DNA of 64,000 nucleotides from Devosia epidermidihirudinis (GCF_000971295.1 NZ_LANJ01000016.1:310001-374000); one strand, 5' to 3'. Counted from the first letter of the stretch, positions 16,075 to 25,455 are shown. Made by a program: numbers and translations. The notes: generated by a model not told the origin, from the sequence alone.

Positions 16075-18054
16075 TCATACCGCCTCAAACTCAAGGATCA
16101 CCTGATCCACGGTCAGCACAGCGCCGGACACGACGTGCACCTTGCTGACGCGGGCGCGTTTTTCGGCCTTGAGCACGTTTTCCATTTTCATCGCCTCGAC
16201 AATGGCCAGGGTCTGGCCGTCCTCGACGATATCACCTTCGGCGACGTCGATGCGGACCACCTGACCGGGCATCGGGCAGAGCAGGTATTTGCTCATGTCA
16301 GGTGGCAGCTTGATCGGCATATGCTTGAGCAAGGCGGCGACATGAGGCGTCAGCACCTGCACCTTGAGATCGGCCCCGCGATAGCGGATGCGGAAGCCGG
16401 ACGTGGTCGGCTGAACCTTGAGCACGGCGCGTCGGCCGCCCGACCAGTCGATAATGGCGATACGCTCGCCCGGCTGCCAGAGTAGCTGTGCGGCCTCGCT
16501 GTGCCAGTCGGCGCCGATGACCAAACCGTCCGGCGTGGCCTCCACCCGGACCGGCGTCGCCTTGTCGCCAATCTGCACGTGCAGCACGCGCTCGCCGGTC
16601 GCCGCGACAGCGCGATTTTCGCGGCGCACCATCATCATGGCGGCAGCGCCCACCACGTCGAATAAGTGCTCATCGCTGAGCGCTGCACCATGGAAGCCCT
16701 CGGGGAATTCCTCGGCGATATAGCCGGTGGTGAGGGCGCCGGTGCGGAAGCGTTCCTGATCCATAACGGTCGACAGGAAGGGCAGGTTATTGCCGACGCC
16801 TTCGACTTCGAAACTGTCCAAAGCCACGGCCATAGCATCGATGGCCTCGATGCGGGTCGGGGCCCAGGTGCAGAGCTTGGCGATCATTGGATCGTAGAAG
16901 GTGGAGATTTCGCCGCCTTCGAACACACCGGTATCGTTGCGCACGGCCAGCGTGTCCGACGCGCTCTCCGCCGGTGGGCGATAGCGCGTCAGCCGACCCG
17001 TCGAGGGCAGGAAGTTCCGATAGGGGTCTTCGGCATAAAGCCGACTTTCAATGGCCCAGCCATTGCACTGCACCTGATCCTGTGTCAGCGGCAGCTTTTC
17101 GCCATTGGCGGCGCGGATCATCAGCTCAACCAGATCAAGCCCGGTGATCAGCTCGGTCACCGGATGCTCGACCTGAAGGCGCGTATTCATTTCGAGGAAA
17201 TAGAAATTGCGGTTGCCGTCGACGATGAACTCCACCGTCCCGGCGCTGGTATAGCCAACGGCCTTGGCCAGAGCGACCGATTGCTCGCCCATGGCCTTGC
17301 GCGTGGCTTCATCGAGGAACGGCGAGGGGGCCTCTTCGATGACCTTCTGATTGCGGCGTTGGATCGAGCATTCGCGCTCATTGAGATAGAGCACATTGCC
17401 ATGGCTATCGCCGATCAGCTGGATCTCGATATGGCGTGGCTCGGTGACGAACTTTTCGATGAAGATGCGATCATCGCCAAAGGAGGACGCCGCTTCCGAC
17501 TTGGAGCGCTCAAAGCCCTCGCGCGTCTCCGCGTCGTTCCAGGCAATGCGCATGCCCTTGCCGCCGCCACCCGCCGAGGCCTTGATCATCACCGGATAGC
17601 CGATGGACTTGGAAATGGTAACGGCGTGCTCGGCGTCGTCGATCAGCCCCATATGGCCCGGCACGGTCGATACGCCGGCCGCCGCCGCAAGCTTCTTGGA
17701 GGTGATCTTGTCGCCCATCGCCTCGATGGCGCCAACGGGCGGGCCGACAAAAATCAGTCCGGCGTCTTCGAGAGCCTGGGCAAATTTCAGGTTTTCCGAC
17801 AGGAAGCCATAGCCCGGATGTACCGCCTGCGCGCCGGTTTGGCGGCATGCAGCGATGATCTTGTCGATCTGGAGATAAGAGTCCTTGGCCGGCGACGCGC
17901 CGATATGGACGGCCTCGTCGGCCATGCGGACATGGAGGGCTTCCCGGTCGGCATCGGAATAAACCGCGACCGTCGCAATGCCCATCTTCTTGGCTGTCTT
18001 AATAACCCGGCAAGCAATCTCGCCGCGATTGGCGATGAGGAGTTTGGTGATCAT
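16075..18054 (-). CDS. pccA: propionyl-CoA carboxylase alpha subunit (biotin carboxylase + BCCP)
   Basis: ATP-dependent carboxylation of biotin and its presentation to the beta subunit, making methylmalonyl-CoA from propionyl-CoA. The 659-residue protein begins ITKLLIANRGEIACRVI (biotin carboxylase N-domain), has the ATP-grasp glycine-rich loop KASAGGGGKGMRIAW, the catalytic-region EMNTRLQVEHPVTE, a PCC-type linker domain, and a C-terminal biotinyl domain with VEAMKMEN where K623 is biotinylated. The ATG at 18054 follows GGAGAGACAG; an upstream in-frame start at 18069 would overlap pccB and is less likely. The order pccB-pccA-mcm-mce marks it as propionyl- rather than acetyl-CoA carboxylase. 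Confidence 0.94.
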   Translation of the reverse strand: MITKLLIANRGEIACRVIKTAKKMGIATVAVYSDADREALHVRMADEAVHIGASPAKDSYLQIDKIIAACRQTGAQAVHPGYGFLSENLKFAQALEDAGLIFVGPPVGAIEAMGDKITSKKLAAAAGVSTVPGHMGLIDDAEHAVTISKSIGYPVMIKASAGGGGKGMRIAWNDAETREGFERSKSEAASSFGDDRIFIEKFVTEPRHIEIQLIGDSHGNVLYLNERECSIQRRNQKVIEEAPSPFLDEATRKAMGEQSVALAKAVGYTSAGTVEFIVDGNRNFYFLEMNTRLQVEHPVTELITGLDLVELMIRAANGEKLPLTQDQVQCNGWAIESRLYAEDPYRNFLPSTGRLTRYRPPAESASDTLAVRNDTGVFEGGEISTFYDPMIAKLCTWAPTRIEAIDAMAVALDSFEVEGVGNNLPFLSTVMDQERFRTGALTTGYIAEEFPEGFHGAALSDEHLFDVVGAAAMMMVRRENRAVAATGERVLHVQIGDKATPVRVEATPDGLVIGADWHSEAAQLLWQPGERIAIIDWSGGRRAVLKVQPTTSGFRIRYRGADLKVQVLTPHVAALLKHMPIKLPPDMSKYLLCPMPGQVVRIDVAEGDIVEDGQTLAIVEAMKMENVLKAEKRARVSKVHVVSGAVLTVDQVILEFEAV

Positions 18055-18065
18055 GCTGTCTCTCC

Positions 18066-19598
18066 TCACAGTGGAATATTGTCGTGCTTCTTCTTGGGCA
18101 TGCTGTGCGTCTTGTGGCGCAGCGTCGAGAAGGCGCGGATGACGCGGCGTCTGGTGCCGTGGGGCATGATGACGTCGTCGATAAAGCCGCGCTCGGCGGC
18201 AACGAATGGATTGGCGAAGCGCGCTTCGTAATCGGCGGTGCGCTGGGCGATCTTGTCCTTGTCGCCCAGCTCGGAGCGATAAAGGATTTCCGTCGCGCCC
18301 TTGGCGCCCATCACGGCGATTTCCGCTGATGGCCAGGCATAGTTGACGTCGGCCTTGATGTGCTTGGACGCCATCACGTCATAGGCGCCGCCATAGGCCT
18401 TGCGGGTGATGACAGTGACCAGCGGCACGGTGGCCTCGGCATAGGCGAACAGCAGCTTGGCGCCATGCTTGATGATGCCGCCATATTCCTGCGCCACGCC
18501 GGGCAGGAAGCCGGGGACGTCGACAAAGGTCAGGATGGGGATTTCAAAGCTGTCGCAAAAGCGGATGAAGCGCGCGGCTTTCTTACTGGCGTTGATATCG
18601 AGGCACCCGGCCAGCACCAGCGGCTGATTGGCAATGACGCCGACGGGGTGGCCATCGAGGCGGATAAAGCCGACCAGAATATTGCCGGCGTGGTCCTTCT
18701 GCAGCTCGAGAAAATCGCCTTCGTCGGCGACCTTTTCGATCACCTCGCGCATATCATAGGGCTTATTGGCGCTGTCGGGGATAATGGTGTCGAGGCTGAT
18801 ATCGTCGCGCGCTGCCGGCTCATGGGTCGGGCGATGAGGCGGCTTTTCGCCTGCCTTCAGCGGCAGGAAGCCGAACAGGCGCCGCACTTCGAGCAGGGTC
18901 TCGATGTCATTCTCGAAGGCCGCATCGGCCACCGAGGAAATCTTGGTGTGGGTGGAGGCGCCGCCCAGCTCTTCCTGGGTCACGGTTTCATTGGTGACGG
19001 TCTTGACCACGTCAGGGCCGGTCACGAACATGTAGCTCGTGTCCTTGACCATGTAGATGAAGTCCGTCATCGCCGGGGAATAGACGGCGCCACCGGCGCA
19101 GGGGCCCATGATCACCGATATCTGTGGCACAGCGCCCGAGGCCTGCACATTGCGCCAGAACACATCGGCATAGCCGCCGAGCGACGCCACGCCTTCCTGA
19201 ATGCGCGCGCCGCCGCTGTCATTGAGACCGATCACCGGCGCGCCGTTTTGTAGCGCCAGGTCCATGATCTTGCAGATCTTTTTGGCATGGGTTTCGCTGA
19301 GCGAGCCGCCAAAGACTGTAAAGTCCTGGCTGAACACATAGACCATGCGGCCTTCAATCGTGCCCCAGCCGGTGACCACGCCATCGCCGGGAATAATCGT
19401 TTCGGCCATGCCGAAATCGGTCGCCCGATGGGTGACGAACATATCGTACTCTTCAAAAGAACCGGGATCGAGCAACACGTCGAGCCGCTCGCGGGCTGTC
19501 AGCTTGCCCTTGGCGTGCTGGGTATCGATCCGTCGCTGTCCACCGCCGAGCCGCGCCAGCGCGCGTTTGTCTTCCAGTTCGGCGATGATTTTTTGCAT
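18066..19598 (-). CDS. pccB: propionyl-CoA carboxylase beta subunit (carboxyltransferase)
   Basis: Transfers CO2 from biotin to propionyl-CoA. The 510-residue protein has the two crotonase-like halves of decarboxylases/carboxyltransferases: [20 protein letters not shown] near the N-terminus, acyl-CoA binding loop [20 protein letters not shown], and the second-half loop [20 protein letters not shown] followed by [13 protein letters not shown]. Length matches PccB. It is the first gene of the operon, with the ATG at 19598 behind GGGAGACC, and ends 11 nt before pccA. It is divergent from the ScfR-type regulator, and the 119-bp gap between them holds an inverted repeat that may be the control site. 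Confidence 0.95.
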   Translation of the reverse strand: MQKIIAELEDKRALARLGGGQRRIDTQHAKGKLTARERLDVLLDPGSFEEYDMFVTHRATDFGMAETIIPGDGVVTGWGTIEGRMVYVFSQDFTVFGGSLSETHAKKICKIMDLALQNGAPVIGLNDSGGARIQEGVASLGGYADVFWRNVQASGAVPQISVIMGPCAGGAVYSPAMTDFIYMVKDTSYMFVTGPDVVKTVTNETVTQEELGGASTHTKISSVADAAFENDIETLLEVRRLFGFLPLKAGEKPPHRPTHEPAARDDISLDTIIPDSANKPYDMREVIEKVADEGDFLELQKDHAGNILVGFIRLDGHPVGVIANQPLVLAGCLDINASKKAARFIRFCDSFEIPILTFVDVPGFLPGVAQEYGGIIKHGAKLLFAYAEATVPLVTVITRKAYGGAYDVMASKHIKADVNYAWPSAEIAVMGAKGATEILYRSELGDKDKIAQRTADYEARFANPFVAAERGFIDDVIMPHGTRRRVIRAFSTLRHKTHSMPKKKHDNIPL

Positions 19599-19671
19599 CA
19601 GCGGTCTCCCATGCTTTGGTGGAGACTACAGCGTTCCCAATCTTGCCCCAAGACGGCAAAGGGCGATGCTG

Positions 19672-19699
19672 TTACAATCGCACAAGTTCAGTTTTGTAA
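19672..19699. promoter_or_regulatory. inverted repeat in the pccB/scfR divergent promoter region
   Basis: TTACAA (19672-19677) and TTGTAA (19694-19699) form a spaced inverted repeat in an AT-rich stretch just before the regulator start; TTTTGTAATTTTGTGG also reads as an imperfect direct repeat. It is the best candidate for ScfR self-control and control of pccB, by position only. Confidence 0.4.
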
Positions 19700-19717
19700 T
19701 TTTGTGGAAGTGTGAAG

Positions 19718-21130
19718 ATGGCGGGTCGGAAAGTGTTTGCTGGAGCGCGGCTGCGGGCGCTGCGCACCCAACATAAACTGACCCAAGGCGAGCTTGCCGC
19801 CCGGCTGGACATCTCGGCGTCCTATGTCAATCAGCTCGAATCCAACCAGCGCCCGCTGACCGCCTCGGTGATGCTGGCGCTGGCCGATGGCTTCAATCTT
19901 GATCTGTCGAGCCTGATGACCGACGCGAGTGACCGCCTGCTGGCTGATTTGCGCGAAGCCTTGGCCGATCCGGTGTTTGGCGAAGGCGTGCCCAACCTGC
20001 AGGAGCTCAAGACCGTCGCCGCCAATGCGCCCGATATGGCGCGCGCCATGCTGCAGCTCTACGAAACCTATCGCAAAACCAATGAAAAGCTGGCCAGCGT
20101 CGATGCTGTGCTGATGCGCGACCCGCAATCGGGTATGCAAACCGCCTATGAGGAAGTGCGCGACTTCTTCCATTACGCGGATAATTATGTCGACCCGCTC
20201 GATCGCGCCGCCGAGGCGCTGGCAACAGAGCTGGGCGAATTCGGCTCTGACCGGCTGCAGCGGCTGATGGCCTATTGCGCCGAAGCCCATGATCTCAAGG
20301 TCGTGCTGACCGCGCCAACACGGCCCGATCTGATCAAGGACTATGATCGCGCCACGCGCACGCTGGCGATCAATGCGCGGCTGGAACCGGCGACGCAGTT
20401 TTTCCAGATTGCCGGGCATCTGGCGGGGATGGAACAGACGACGCTGTTGGCGACATTGCTGGACAGCGCCAATTTCAAGACCGTCGAAGCACGTTCGATT
20501 GCCCGCATGGGGCTGACTAATTACTTCGCCGGCGCGCTGCAGATGCCTTATGGGGCGTTTCTGCGCGCCGCCGAGGCTCATCGCTATGACATTGAAGAGC
20601 TGGGGCATCTCTTTGGCGCCAGCCTTGAACAGGTCTCCCATCGCCTCTCCACTATGCAGCGCCCACGCGAACGCGGCGTCCCCTTCTTTTTCGCACGCGT
20701 TGACGCGGCGGGGACAATTACCAAGCGACATTCTGCAACTGCGCTGCAATTTGCCCGCTTCGGGGGGGCCTGCCCGCTGTGGAATGTGCATCGGGCCTTT
20801 GAGGCGCGCGGGGAGATCATCCGGCAGCTGGCGGAGACACCGGATGGCAATCGGTATCTGTGCCTTGCGTGGTCATCAGAAAAGCGCAGCGGGGGCTACC
20901 ACGGCACGACGCGGCGCTATGCCTATGCGCTGGGCTGCGAGGTGAGCCATGCTGGCCGCCTGGTCTATGGCGAGGATATGGATTTAGCCCGTGCGAGCTT
21001 TGATCCGATTGGGATTTCCTGCCGCATCTGTGAGCGCCGGGCCTGTCCGCAACGCTCGGTGCCGCCCCTGGCGGCGAGCATCAGCGTGCCGACGGATCGG
21101 CGGAGCATTGTGCCCTATGAGATCGGGTGA
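19718..21130 (+). CDS. ScfR/PccR-type short-chain fatty acyl transcriptional regulator
   Basis: A 470-residue regulator. An XRE helix-turn-helix occupies about residues 10-65 (LRALRTQHKLTQGELAARL then ISASYVNQLESNQRPLT). A central region follows, then an IrrE/ImmA-like segment whose metal-binding HExxH motif is not apparent (the matching stretch reads FFQIAGHLAGMEQ). The C-terminal DUF2083 domain ends with a cysteine cluster, CRICERRACPQRS. In alphaproteobacteria this family activates or represses propionyl-CoA and acetate assimilation genes in response to short-chain acyl-CoA. Divergent placement next to pccB supports the same role here. A GTG at 19712 is an alternative start; the ATG at 19718 is preferred. 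Confidence 0.9.
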   Translation: MAGRKVFAGARLRALRTQHKLTQGELAARLDISASYVNQLESNQRPLTASVMLALADGFNLDLSSLMTDASDRLLADLREALADPVFGEGVPNLQELKTVAANAPDMARAMLQLYETYRKTNEKLASVDAVLMRDPQSGMQTAYEEVRDFFHYADNYVDPLDRAAEALATELGEFGSDRLQRLMAYCAEAHDLKVVLTAPTRPDLIKDYDRATRTLAINARLEPATQFFQIAGHLAGMEQTTLLATLLDSANFKTVEARSIARMGLTNYFAGALQMPYGAFLRAAEAHRYDIEELGHLFGASLEQVSHRLSTMQRPRERGVPFFFARVDAAGTITKRHSATALQFARFGGACPLWNVHRAFEARGEIIRQLAETPDGNRYLCLAWSSEKRSGGYHGTTRRYAYALGCEVSHAGRLVYGEDMDLARASFDPIGISCRICERRACPQRSVPPLAASISVPTDRRSIVPYEIG

Positions 21131-21171
21131 TTTTTGGTCTTCGGCTGGAGCTGAGGGGCCTTCACCCCTCA

Positions 21172-21408
21172 CCCTGGCCCTCTCCCCTGAAGGGCCGAGG
21201 GGACGATGGAGCTGAGAGCTCAGATGATGTGGCTGGGGTTTGCTGGGGCTTAGCAGTCATATCCCTCCCCCTTGTGGGGAGGGATCAAGGGTGGGGGTGG
21301 TGCCCCACTTTGAGTTGGCGGAGCGATGCCCCCACCCTGCTCGATCACGGACTTAGCAAGCTAAGTCCTATCTCGCTTCCCTCCCCGCAAGGGGGAGGGT
21401 GTCGACTG
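21172..21408. repeat. repeat cluster between scfR-type gene and the gamma-CA gene
   Basis: The 290-bp gap between convergent genes is nearly filled by two palindromic elements. A family B unit (21172-21213) contains CCCTCACCC...CTCTCCCCTGAAGGG and ends in GGGGACGATGGAGC. A family A pair (21260-21408) contains CCTCCCCCTTGTGGGGAGG and CCTCCCCGCAAGGGGGAGG facing each other. No gene is visible. The hairpins probably end transcription from both sides. Confidence 0.8.
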
Positions 21409-21420
21409 ATGGAGCAGCGA

Positions 21421-21975
21421 TCAGGCCGGCTCGAAATCCCCAAGACTTGCAGGCACTTCGACCATGCCGTTGGCGAAGCGTTTGGCGTTGCGGACGTAGC
21501 GGTCGGCGGAGGCGGTGAGGGCGAGGACGCCCTCGGCATCGATCTCGCGGACGACTTTTCCTGGGGCGCCGAGGACCATGGAATTGTCGGGGATCACTTT
21601 ATTCTCGGTGATCAGGGCATTGGCGCCGATCAGGCAGTTTTTCCCGATCCTGGCACCATTGAGCACGGTCGCGCCCATGCCGATCAGTGTGTTGTCGCCA
21701 ATGGTGCAGCCATGCACGATCGCGCCGTGGCCGATTGTAACATTGGCGCCGATAACGAGGGGATAATTGGTGTCGGTGTGGAGAACGCAGTTCTCTTGCA
21801 CATTGGTGCGCGCGCCAATCGTGATAGCTTCGATATCGCCGCGGGCGACGACGCCGAACCAGATGCCGACCTCGGGGCCAACATGAATATCGCCGACGAG
21901 AACCGCCGTGGGGGCAATCCAGCCGACATTGGGATCAATCTGGGGGGCAATGCCATCGAGGGCAAAAATGCTCAT
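21421..21975 (-). CDS. gamma-carbonic anhydrase-like hexapeptide-repeat protein
   Basis: A 184-residue left-handed beta-helix protein with hexapeptide repeats (IGARTNV, IGANVTI, IGDNTLI, IGKNCLI) and the three zinc-ligand histidines in register: H66 (CVLHTD), H83 (IGHGA) and H88 (IVHGC). Such proteins are trimers; some are true carbonic anhydrases and others (YrdA/PaaY-type) have thioesterase or unknown roles. The C-terminal tail (DRYVRNAKRFANGM) is the helix packing on the helix face. The ATG at 21975 is preceded by GGAGACC. It lies 10 nt downstream of selO on the same strand, so the two are one transcript. No functional link between them is known to me. Confidence 0.88.
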   Translation of the reverse strand: MSIFALDGIAPQIDPNVGWIAPTAVLVGDIHVGPEVGIWFGVVARGDIEAITIGARTNVQENCVLHTDTNYPLVIGANVTIGHGAIVHGCTIGDNTLIGMGATVLNGARIGKNCLIGANALITENKVIPDNSMVLGAPGKVVREIDAEGVLALTASADRYVRNAKRFANGMVEVPASLGDFEPA

Positions 21976-21985
21976 TGTGGTCTCC

Positions 21986-23395
21986 TCACGGTTCAATGCC
22001 ATAGGCCTGTCGCATCTCGGCGATCTCGGCCAGCGTAGCGTGGAACAGGCTCCAGTCATCTGCCTCGGCTATGGGTGCCCAGATGGCCTCGACCTCATCG
22101 ATCAGCATGGTGCGCGGGCTTCGGCGCGCAAAATAGGGATGGCCCAGATTGACCTCATCGGCCGGGCCATAGTGCTCCAAACCATTGGCGACAGAACGGA
22201 AAAGCTCGCTGGCATAGAGCGCAGCCGAGGGGCTGCCCGCGGCACGCTCGGCGCTGAGGCTGCCGCCGCGCCAGTCAAAGAAGAACTGCTCATAGGGCGC
22301 CTTGCTGGCCGAGAGGAACCCGAACAGCTCGGTAACAAAGGCGCCGTCGCTCTCCACATCGCGGGGCTTGAGGCCAAGACGGCGCAGGATCTGCCGGGGC
22401 AGTTCTTCGCGGAAGATCGGCCAGACCGTGTTGAGGGCCGGCTCCAGCGCCTCGATGCTGGAGAGGGGTAAAAGGCTTTCGGCGAGGCGCGTCAGGTTCC
22501 ACGCCAAAGTGTCGGGTTGGCGGCCAAAGGCATAGAGTCCGGTTTCGTCAAAATAGGCGGCGGTGAAGTCCGGGTCATAGGCGGGGATAAAGCGCCAGGG
22601 GCCGTAGTCGAAGCTCTCGCCGGTGATGTTGATATTGTCGGTATTGAGCACGCCATGGACGAACCCGGCGGCGATCCATTGCGCGCCAAGCTTGGCTACA
22701 TTGGCGACGACCGCGCCGAGAAAAGCGGCCGCTTTGTCTGTCTCATATGAGACATCGGGGTAGTAGGTGCGGTTAGCATAATCGAGCAATAATGCGAGGG
22801 ATTCCGTATCCTCGAGATAAGCCAGCCGCTGGAAGGTGCCGATGCGGATATGGCTGTGGCTGAGCCGCACCAAAACCGAGCCGCGTGTCGGCGAAGGCTC
22901 GTCGCCCCGCTGCAGCGCTTCCCCGGTTTCAACCAGCGAAAAGCTCTTGGAGGCATAGACGCCCTGCGCCTCGAGCATTTCGGTGGCGAGAATTTCGCGC
23001 ACCCCGCCCTTGAGCGTCAGCCGCCCATCGCCGCCGCGCGACCATGGCGTGCGCCCACTACCCTTGGTGCCGAAATCGAGCAGGCGATCATCGACAAGGT
23101 CATGCCCCTGCGCGAACAGGAAGCCCCGTCCATCGCCCAGGTCGGCATTATAGGTGCGGAACTGATGGCCATGATAGCGCAGCGCCAGTGGGGTGGGGAT
23201 AGACCCGGGCAGGGGGGCGAAGCGAGCGAAATGCTCGACCCACTGCGCATCGCTCAAATCATCGAGCCCCATGCGTTTGGCCCAGCGCTGGTCGCGGTGG
23301 CGCAGGATGGTCTGGGGAAAATCGGCGGGGGTAACGCGATCAAAGAAGGCGTCACCCAGCGTCTCATGGCTGCGGGCGGGTTTGAACTGGGTCAT
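21986..23395 (-). CDS. selO: SelO/YdiU-family protein adenylyltransferase (pseudokinase fold)
   Basis: SelO proteins transfer AMP to Ser/Thr/Tyr residues of target proteins and are linked to oxidative stress. The 469-residue protein has the family landmarks: YHGHQFRTYNADLGDGRG, DFGTKGSGRTPWSRGGDGRLTLKGG near residue 105, and the active-site segment FVHGVLNTDNINITGESFDYGPW. There is no cysteine anywhere, and the C-terminal Cys/Sec redox motif typical of SelO is missing; the end is short (...AEMRQAYGIEP). The ATG at 23395 is chosen over a longer frame to 23455 that would use most of the gap to the divergent HAD gene. It forms an operon with the gamma-CA gene. Confidence 0.9.
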   Translation of the reverse strand: MTQFKPARSHETLGDAFFDRVTPADFPQTILRHRDQRWAKRMGLDDLSDAQWVEHFARFAPLPGSIPTPLALRYHGHQFRTYNADLGDGRGFLFAQGHDLVDDRLLDFGTKGSGRTPWSRGGDGRLTLKGGVREILATEMLEAQGVYASKSFSLVETGEALQRGDEPSPTRGSVLVRLSHSHIRIGTFQRLAYLEDTESLALLLDYANRTYYPDVSYETDKAAAFLGAVVANVAKLGAQWIAAGFVHGVLNTDNINITGESFDYGPWRFIPAYDPDFTAAYFDETGLYAFGRQPDTLAWNLTRLAESLLPLSSIEALEPALNTVWPIFREELPRQILRRLGLKPRDVESDGAFVTELFGFLSASKAPYEQFFFDWRGGSLSAERAAGSPSAALYASELFRSVANGLEHYGPADEVNLGHPYFARRSPRTMLIDEVEAIWAPIAEADDWSLFHATLAEIAEMRQAYGIEP

Positions 23396-23493
23396 TGCCC
23401 CCGATTCTATGCTGCTGGGCGCAGCCGAGCGCAACCCTGCCTTTCGCCGGGACATCTAGCAGAAGCGGACAAATCGCCCTATATGCACTCAAG

Positions 23494-24177
23494 ATGAAAC
23501 CCCAAAGCGACATCCTGCGCCTCGCGCCTTTTCAGGCCGTCATTTTCGATATGGACGGCACCATCCTTGATACCGAATCCGTGTTCCGGACCATTGTGTT
23601 TGAAGTCTGCGCCGAGCTGGGCTTTGAGATGACCGATGCGGTGCATCGATCCATGGTCGGCGGCAGCCACGAGCGCACCAATCAACTGCTGGTCGAAGCC
23701 TATGGCGTCACCTTCCCCTATTCCCTGTTTGACGAGCGGTGCCGCTTTGTCATGGGCGAGCGGAGCATGGATGGCGTTCCGGTCAAGGCCGGTGCGCATG
23801 AGTTCCTGAACGAGCTGCGCGAACGCGACATCCCCATGGCGGTGGCGACTTCCTCGCGGCACGAACATGCTCACCATCACCTGGGCAAGGCCGGTCTGCT
23901 CGACATGTTCCGCACGGTGGTGACCCGCGATGACGTGGTCAATCCCAAGCCGCACCCCGAACCTTATCTGACGGCCGCGCGCCGGTTGGGCGTCGATCCG
24001 CTAACCTGTCTGGCGCTTGAAGACAGCAATACCGGTGTGCGGGCCGCTCATGCCGCTGGCATGCAGACCATCATGGTCCCAGATCTGGTGCATCCAAGCG
24101 ATGAAATTCACGGTCTTGGCGTCTCGGTGATCGAGAGTCTGAACCACGTGCGCCTGCTGGCCTTTCCCAAGGGCTGA
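23494..24177 (+). CDS. HAD-superfamily hydrolase (beta-phosphoglucomutase/GPH-like)
   Basis: A 227-residue HAD phosphatase with motif I VIFDMDGTILDTES (about residues 14-27, nucleophile and acid aspartates present), motif II in MAVATSSRHEHA, motif III lysine in NPKPHPEPYL and motif IV ALEDSNTGVRAAHAAGM. The cap domain sits between motifs I and II (subclass IA). This pattern is shared by phosphoglycolate phosphatase, beta-phosphoglucomutase and nonspecific sugar-phosphate phosphatases, so the substrate is undecided. The ATG at 23494 is used because upstream in-frame starts run into the selO 5' end. It is monocistronic, divergent from selO, and followed by a good terminator. Confidence 0.85.
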   Translation: MKPQSDILRLAPFQAVIFDMDGTILDTESVFRTIVFEVCAELGFEMTDAVHRSMVGGSHERTNQLLVEAYGVTFPYSLFDERCRFVMGERSMDGVPVKAGAHEFLNELRERDIPMAVATSSRHEHAHHHLGKAGLLDMFRTVVTRDDVVNPKPHPEPYLTAARRLGVDPLTCLALEDSNTGVRAAHAAGMQTIMVPDLVHPSDEIHGLGVSVIESLNHVRLLAFPKG

Positions 24178-24208
24178 ACTTTCCCACAGATTGCCGACTT
24201 TACGCACA

Positions 24209-24235
24209 GGCTCCGGACACGTCCGGGGCCTTTAT
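24209..24235 (+). terminator. intrinsic terminator of the HAD gene
   Basis: GGCTCCGGAC (24209-24218) pairs with GTCCGGGGCC (24221-24230), opening to a four-base loop, followed by TTTATTGT. It lies 32 nt after the stop. Confidence 0.75.
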
Positions 24236-24279
24236 TGTCATGTCACTGGTTGTGCTGACCATTTGAGAGCGCCCCGCAA

Positions 24280-24416
24280 TTAACGCTTAAACTTTTAAGA
24301 ATCGTCGAAACACCGTCTTCACCAACTACCAAACCATTCAATTTATTGGGTTTTCATCTGTTCTCAGCTCGATTAACCGTAACTTAAGAAGCTAACGGCT
24401 ATGGTTAACCAGCCGT
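24280..24416. promoter_or_regulatory. CtrA-like boxes and palindrome upstream of the sleB-type gene
   Basis: The AT-rich 336-bp gap before the cell wall hydrolase holds TTAACCGTAACTTAA (24373-24387), an exact TTAA-N7-TTAA full CtrA box, and on the reverse strand the half-site TTAACCAT within 24401-24410. TTAA tetramers also cluster at 24280-24298. An imperfect palindrome ACGGC-TA-TGGTT/AACCA-GCCGT spans 24395-24416. No gene is visible in the gap. Confidence 0.55.
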
Positions 24417-24513
24417 AAATTTCGACTTCCCAGCGGTGCCAAGCTTGGCTAGGGTGCCGCCCGGAAGTGACCAAGGATCTGCGCAAGCGGATCCGGACGA
24501 AGGCTCGCCAGAT

Positions 24514-25455
24514 ATGGCTGACGGGCTCAGGGGTAAGGACGGGGCATTGCAGCAAAACTGGCAAGCACACATTGCGCGCACGATTTCGCATGCACTTGCC
24601 TTGGGCGCGGTAGCGCTCGTGCTGTTCATCACCTTGATTCCAGCCCACGCCGAAACCCTTCGCGTCGCTGACGTTACCCCTCTCTCAGTACCGGTCGATC
24701 TGGTTGCCGTCCGGGCCCAGCCTGCCATCGGCCCGACCATGGTGCCGCTTGCTCCCGGCGAGCAGGCGCTGACCGCCGAACTGCTGGCCAACTATGTTGT
24801 CCGCCAGGAACAGCTGCGCGCCTTTGACGTGATGGCGGCGCTGCCCCAGCCAGAACTCAACCCCGAAATGCTGCTGGGCTATATCGCTCGCGGCTCGTTC
24901 GGTGGTGGCAATAGCGCCGTCTCGGCCATTGCCAGCTTCACCACACCAGCGGCATCGGCCAAGGTTGAAGCCGGCCTCAATGCCACGGCGCTCGCCGCCT
25001 ATATCGACAATGGCTACCAGCCGCTGTCCAAGCGCCTTGCCGTTGCCGAAGCCGAGCGCAAATGCCTGACCACGGCGATCTATCACGAAGCCCGTGGCGA
25101 GAGCGAAGCCGGTCAGCTGGCGGTCGCCAATGTCATCGTCAACCGCGCCCGCTCCGGCAAGTTCCCATCCACGCTCTGCGGCGTGATCTACCAGAACGCC
25201 GACAAGGGCCTCTATCGCTGCCAGTTCACCTTCGCCTGCGATGGCCGCAACGAAGCCCCGCGTGAACGCCGCGCACTCGACCGCTCGGCCGACCTCGCCC
25301 AACGCGTTTACGGCGAATTCGCCCGTGGCGAAGCCGTTGGCGCCGTCCCCGGCTCGGCCCTTTACTACCACACGACGGCGGTGAACCCGTCCTGGGCCAA
25401 CACCTACAATGCCGTCGCCCAGATCGGCTCGCACATCTTCTACTCGCCAAACTAA
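24514..25455 (+). CDS. SleB-type cell wall hydrolase (Hydrolase_2), exported
   Basis: A peptidoglycan hydrolase of the SleB/CwlJ family (probable lytic transglycosylase action). The 313-residue protein starts with a long signal sequence: helix AISHALALGAVALVLFITLI-like, cut probably after PAHA at residue 46. A proline/alanine-rich linker of about 130 residues follows. The C-terminal catalytic domain contains CLTTAIYHEARGES with the catalytic glutamate in YHEARGE, NVIVNRARSGKFPSTLCGV and YYHTTAVNPSWA. A GTG at 24436 could extend the N-terminus, but the ATG at 24514 behind GAAGG gives a normal export signal. In alphaproteobacteria homologues act in envelope growth or division rather than spore germination. 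CtrA-like sites upstream suggest cell-cycle control. Confidence 0.85.
   Translation: MADGLRGKDGALQQNWQAHIARTISHALALGAVALVLFITLIPAHAETLRVADVTPLSVPVDLVAVRAQPAIGPTMVPLAPGEQALTAELLANYVVRQEQLRAFDVMAALPQPELNPEMLLGYIARGSFGGGNSAVSAIASFTTPAASAKVEAGLNATALAAYIDNGYQPLSKRLAVAEAERKCLTTAIYHEARGESEAGQLAVANVIVNRARSGKFPSTLCGVIYQNADKGLYRCQFTFACDGRNEAPRERRALDRSADLAQRVYGEFARGEAVGAVPGSALYYHTTAVNPSWANTYNAVAQIGSHIFYSPN

Noticed and set aside
16666..18231. 521-codon plus-strand frame over pccA
   Set aside because: Antisense to the biotin carboxylase domain; no start site or motif.
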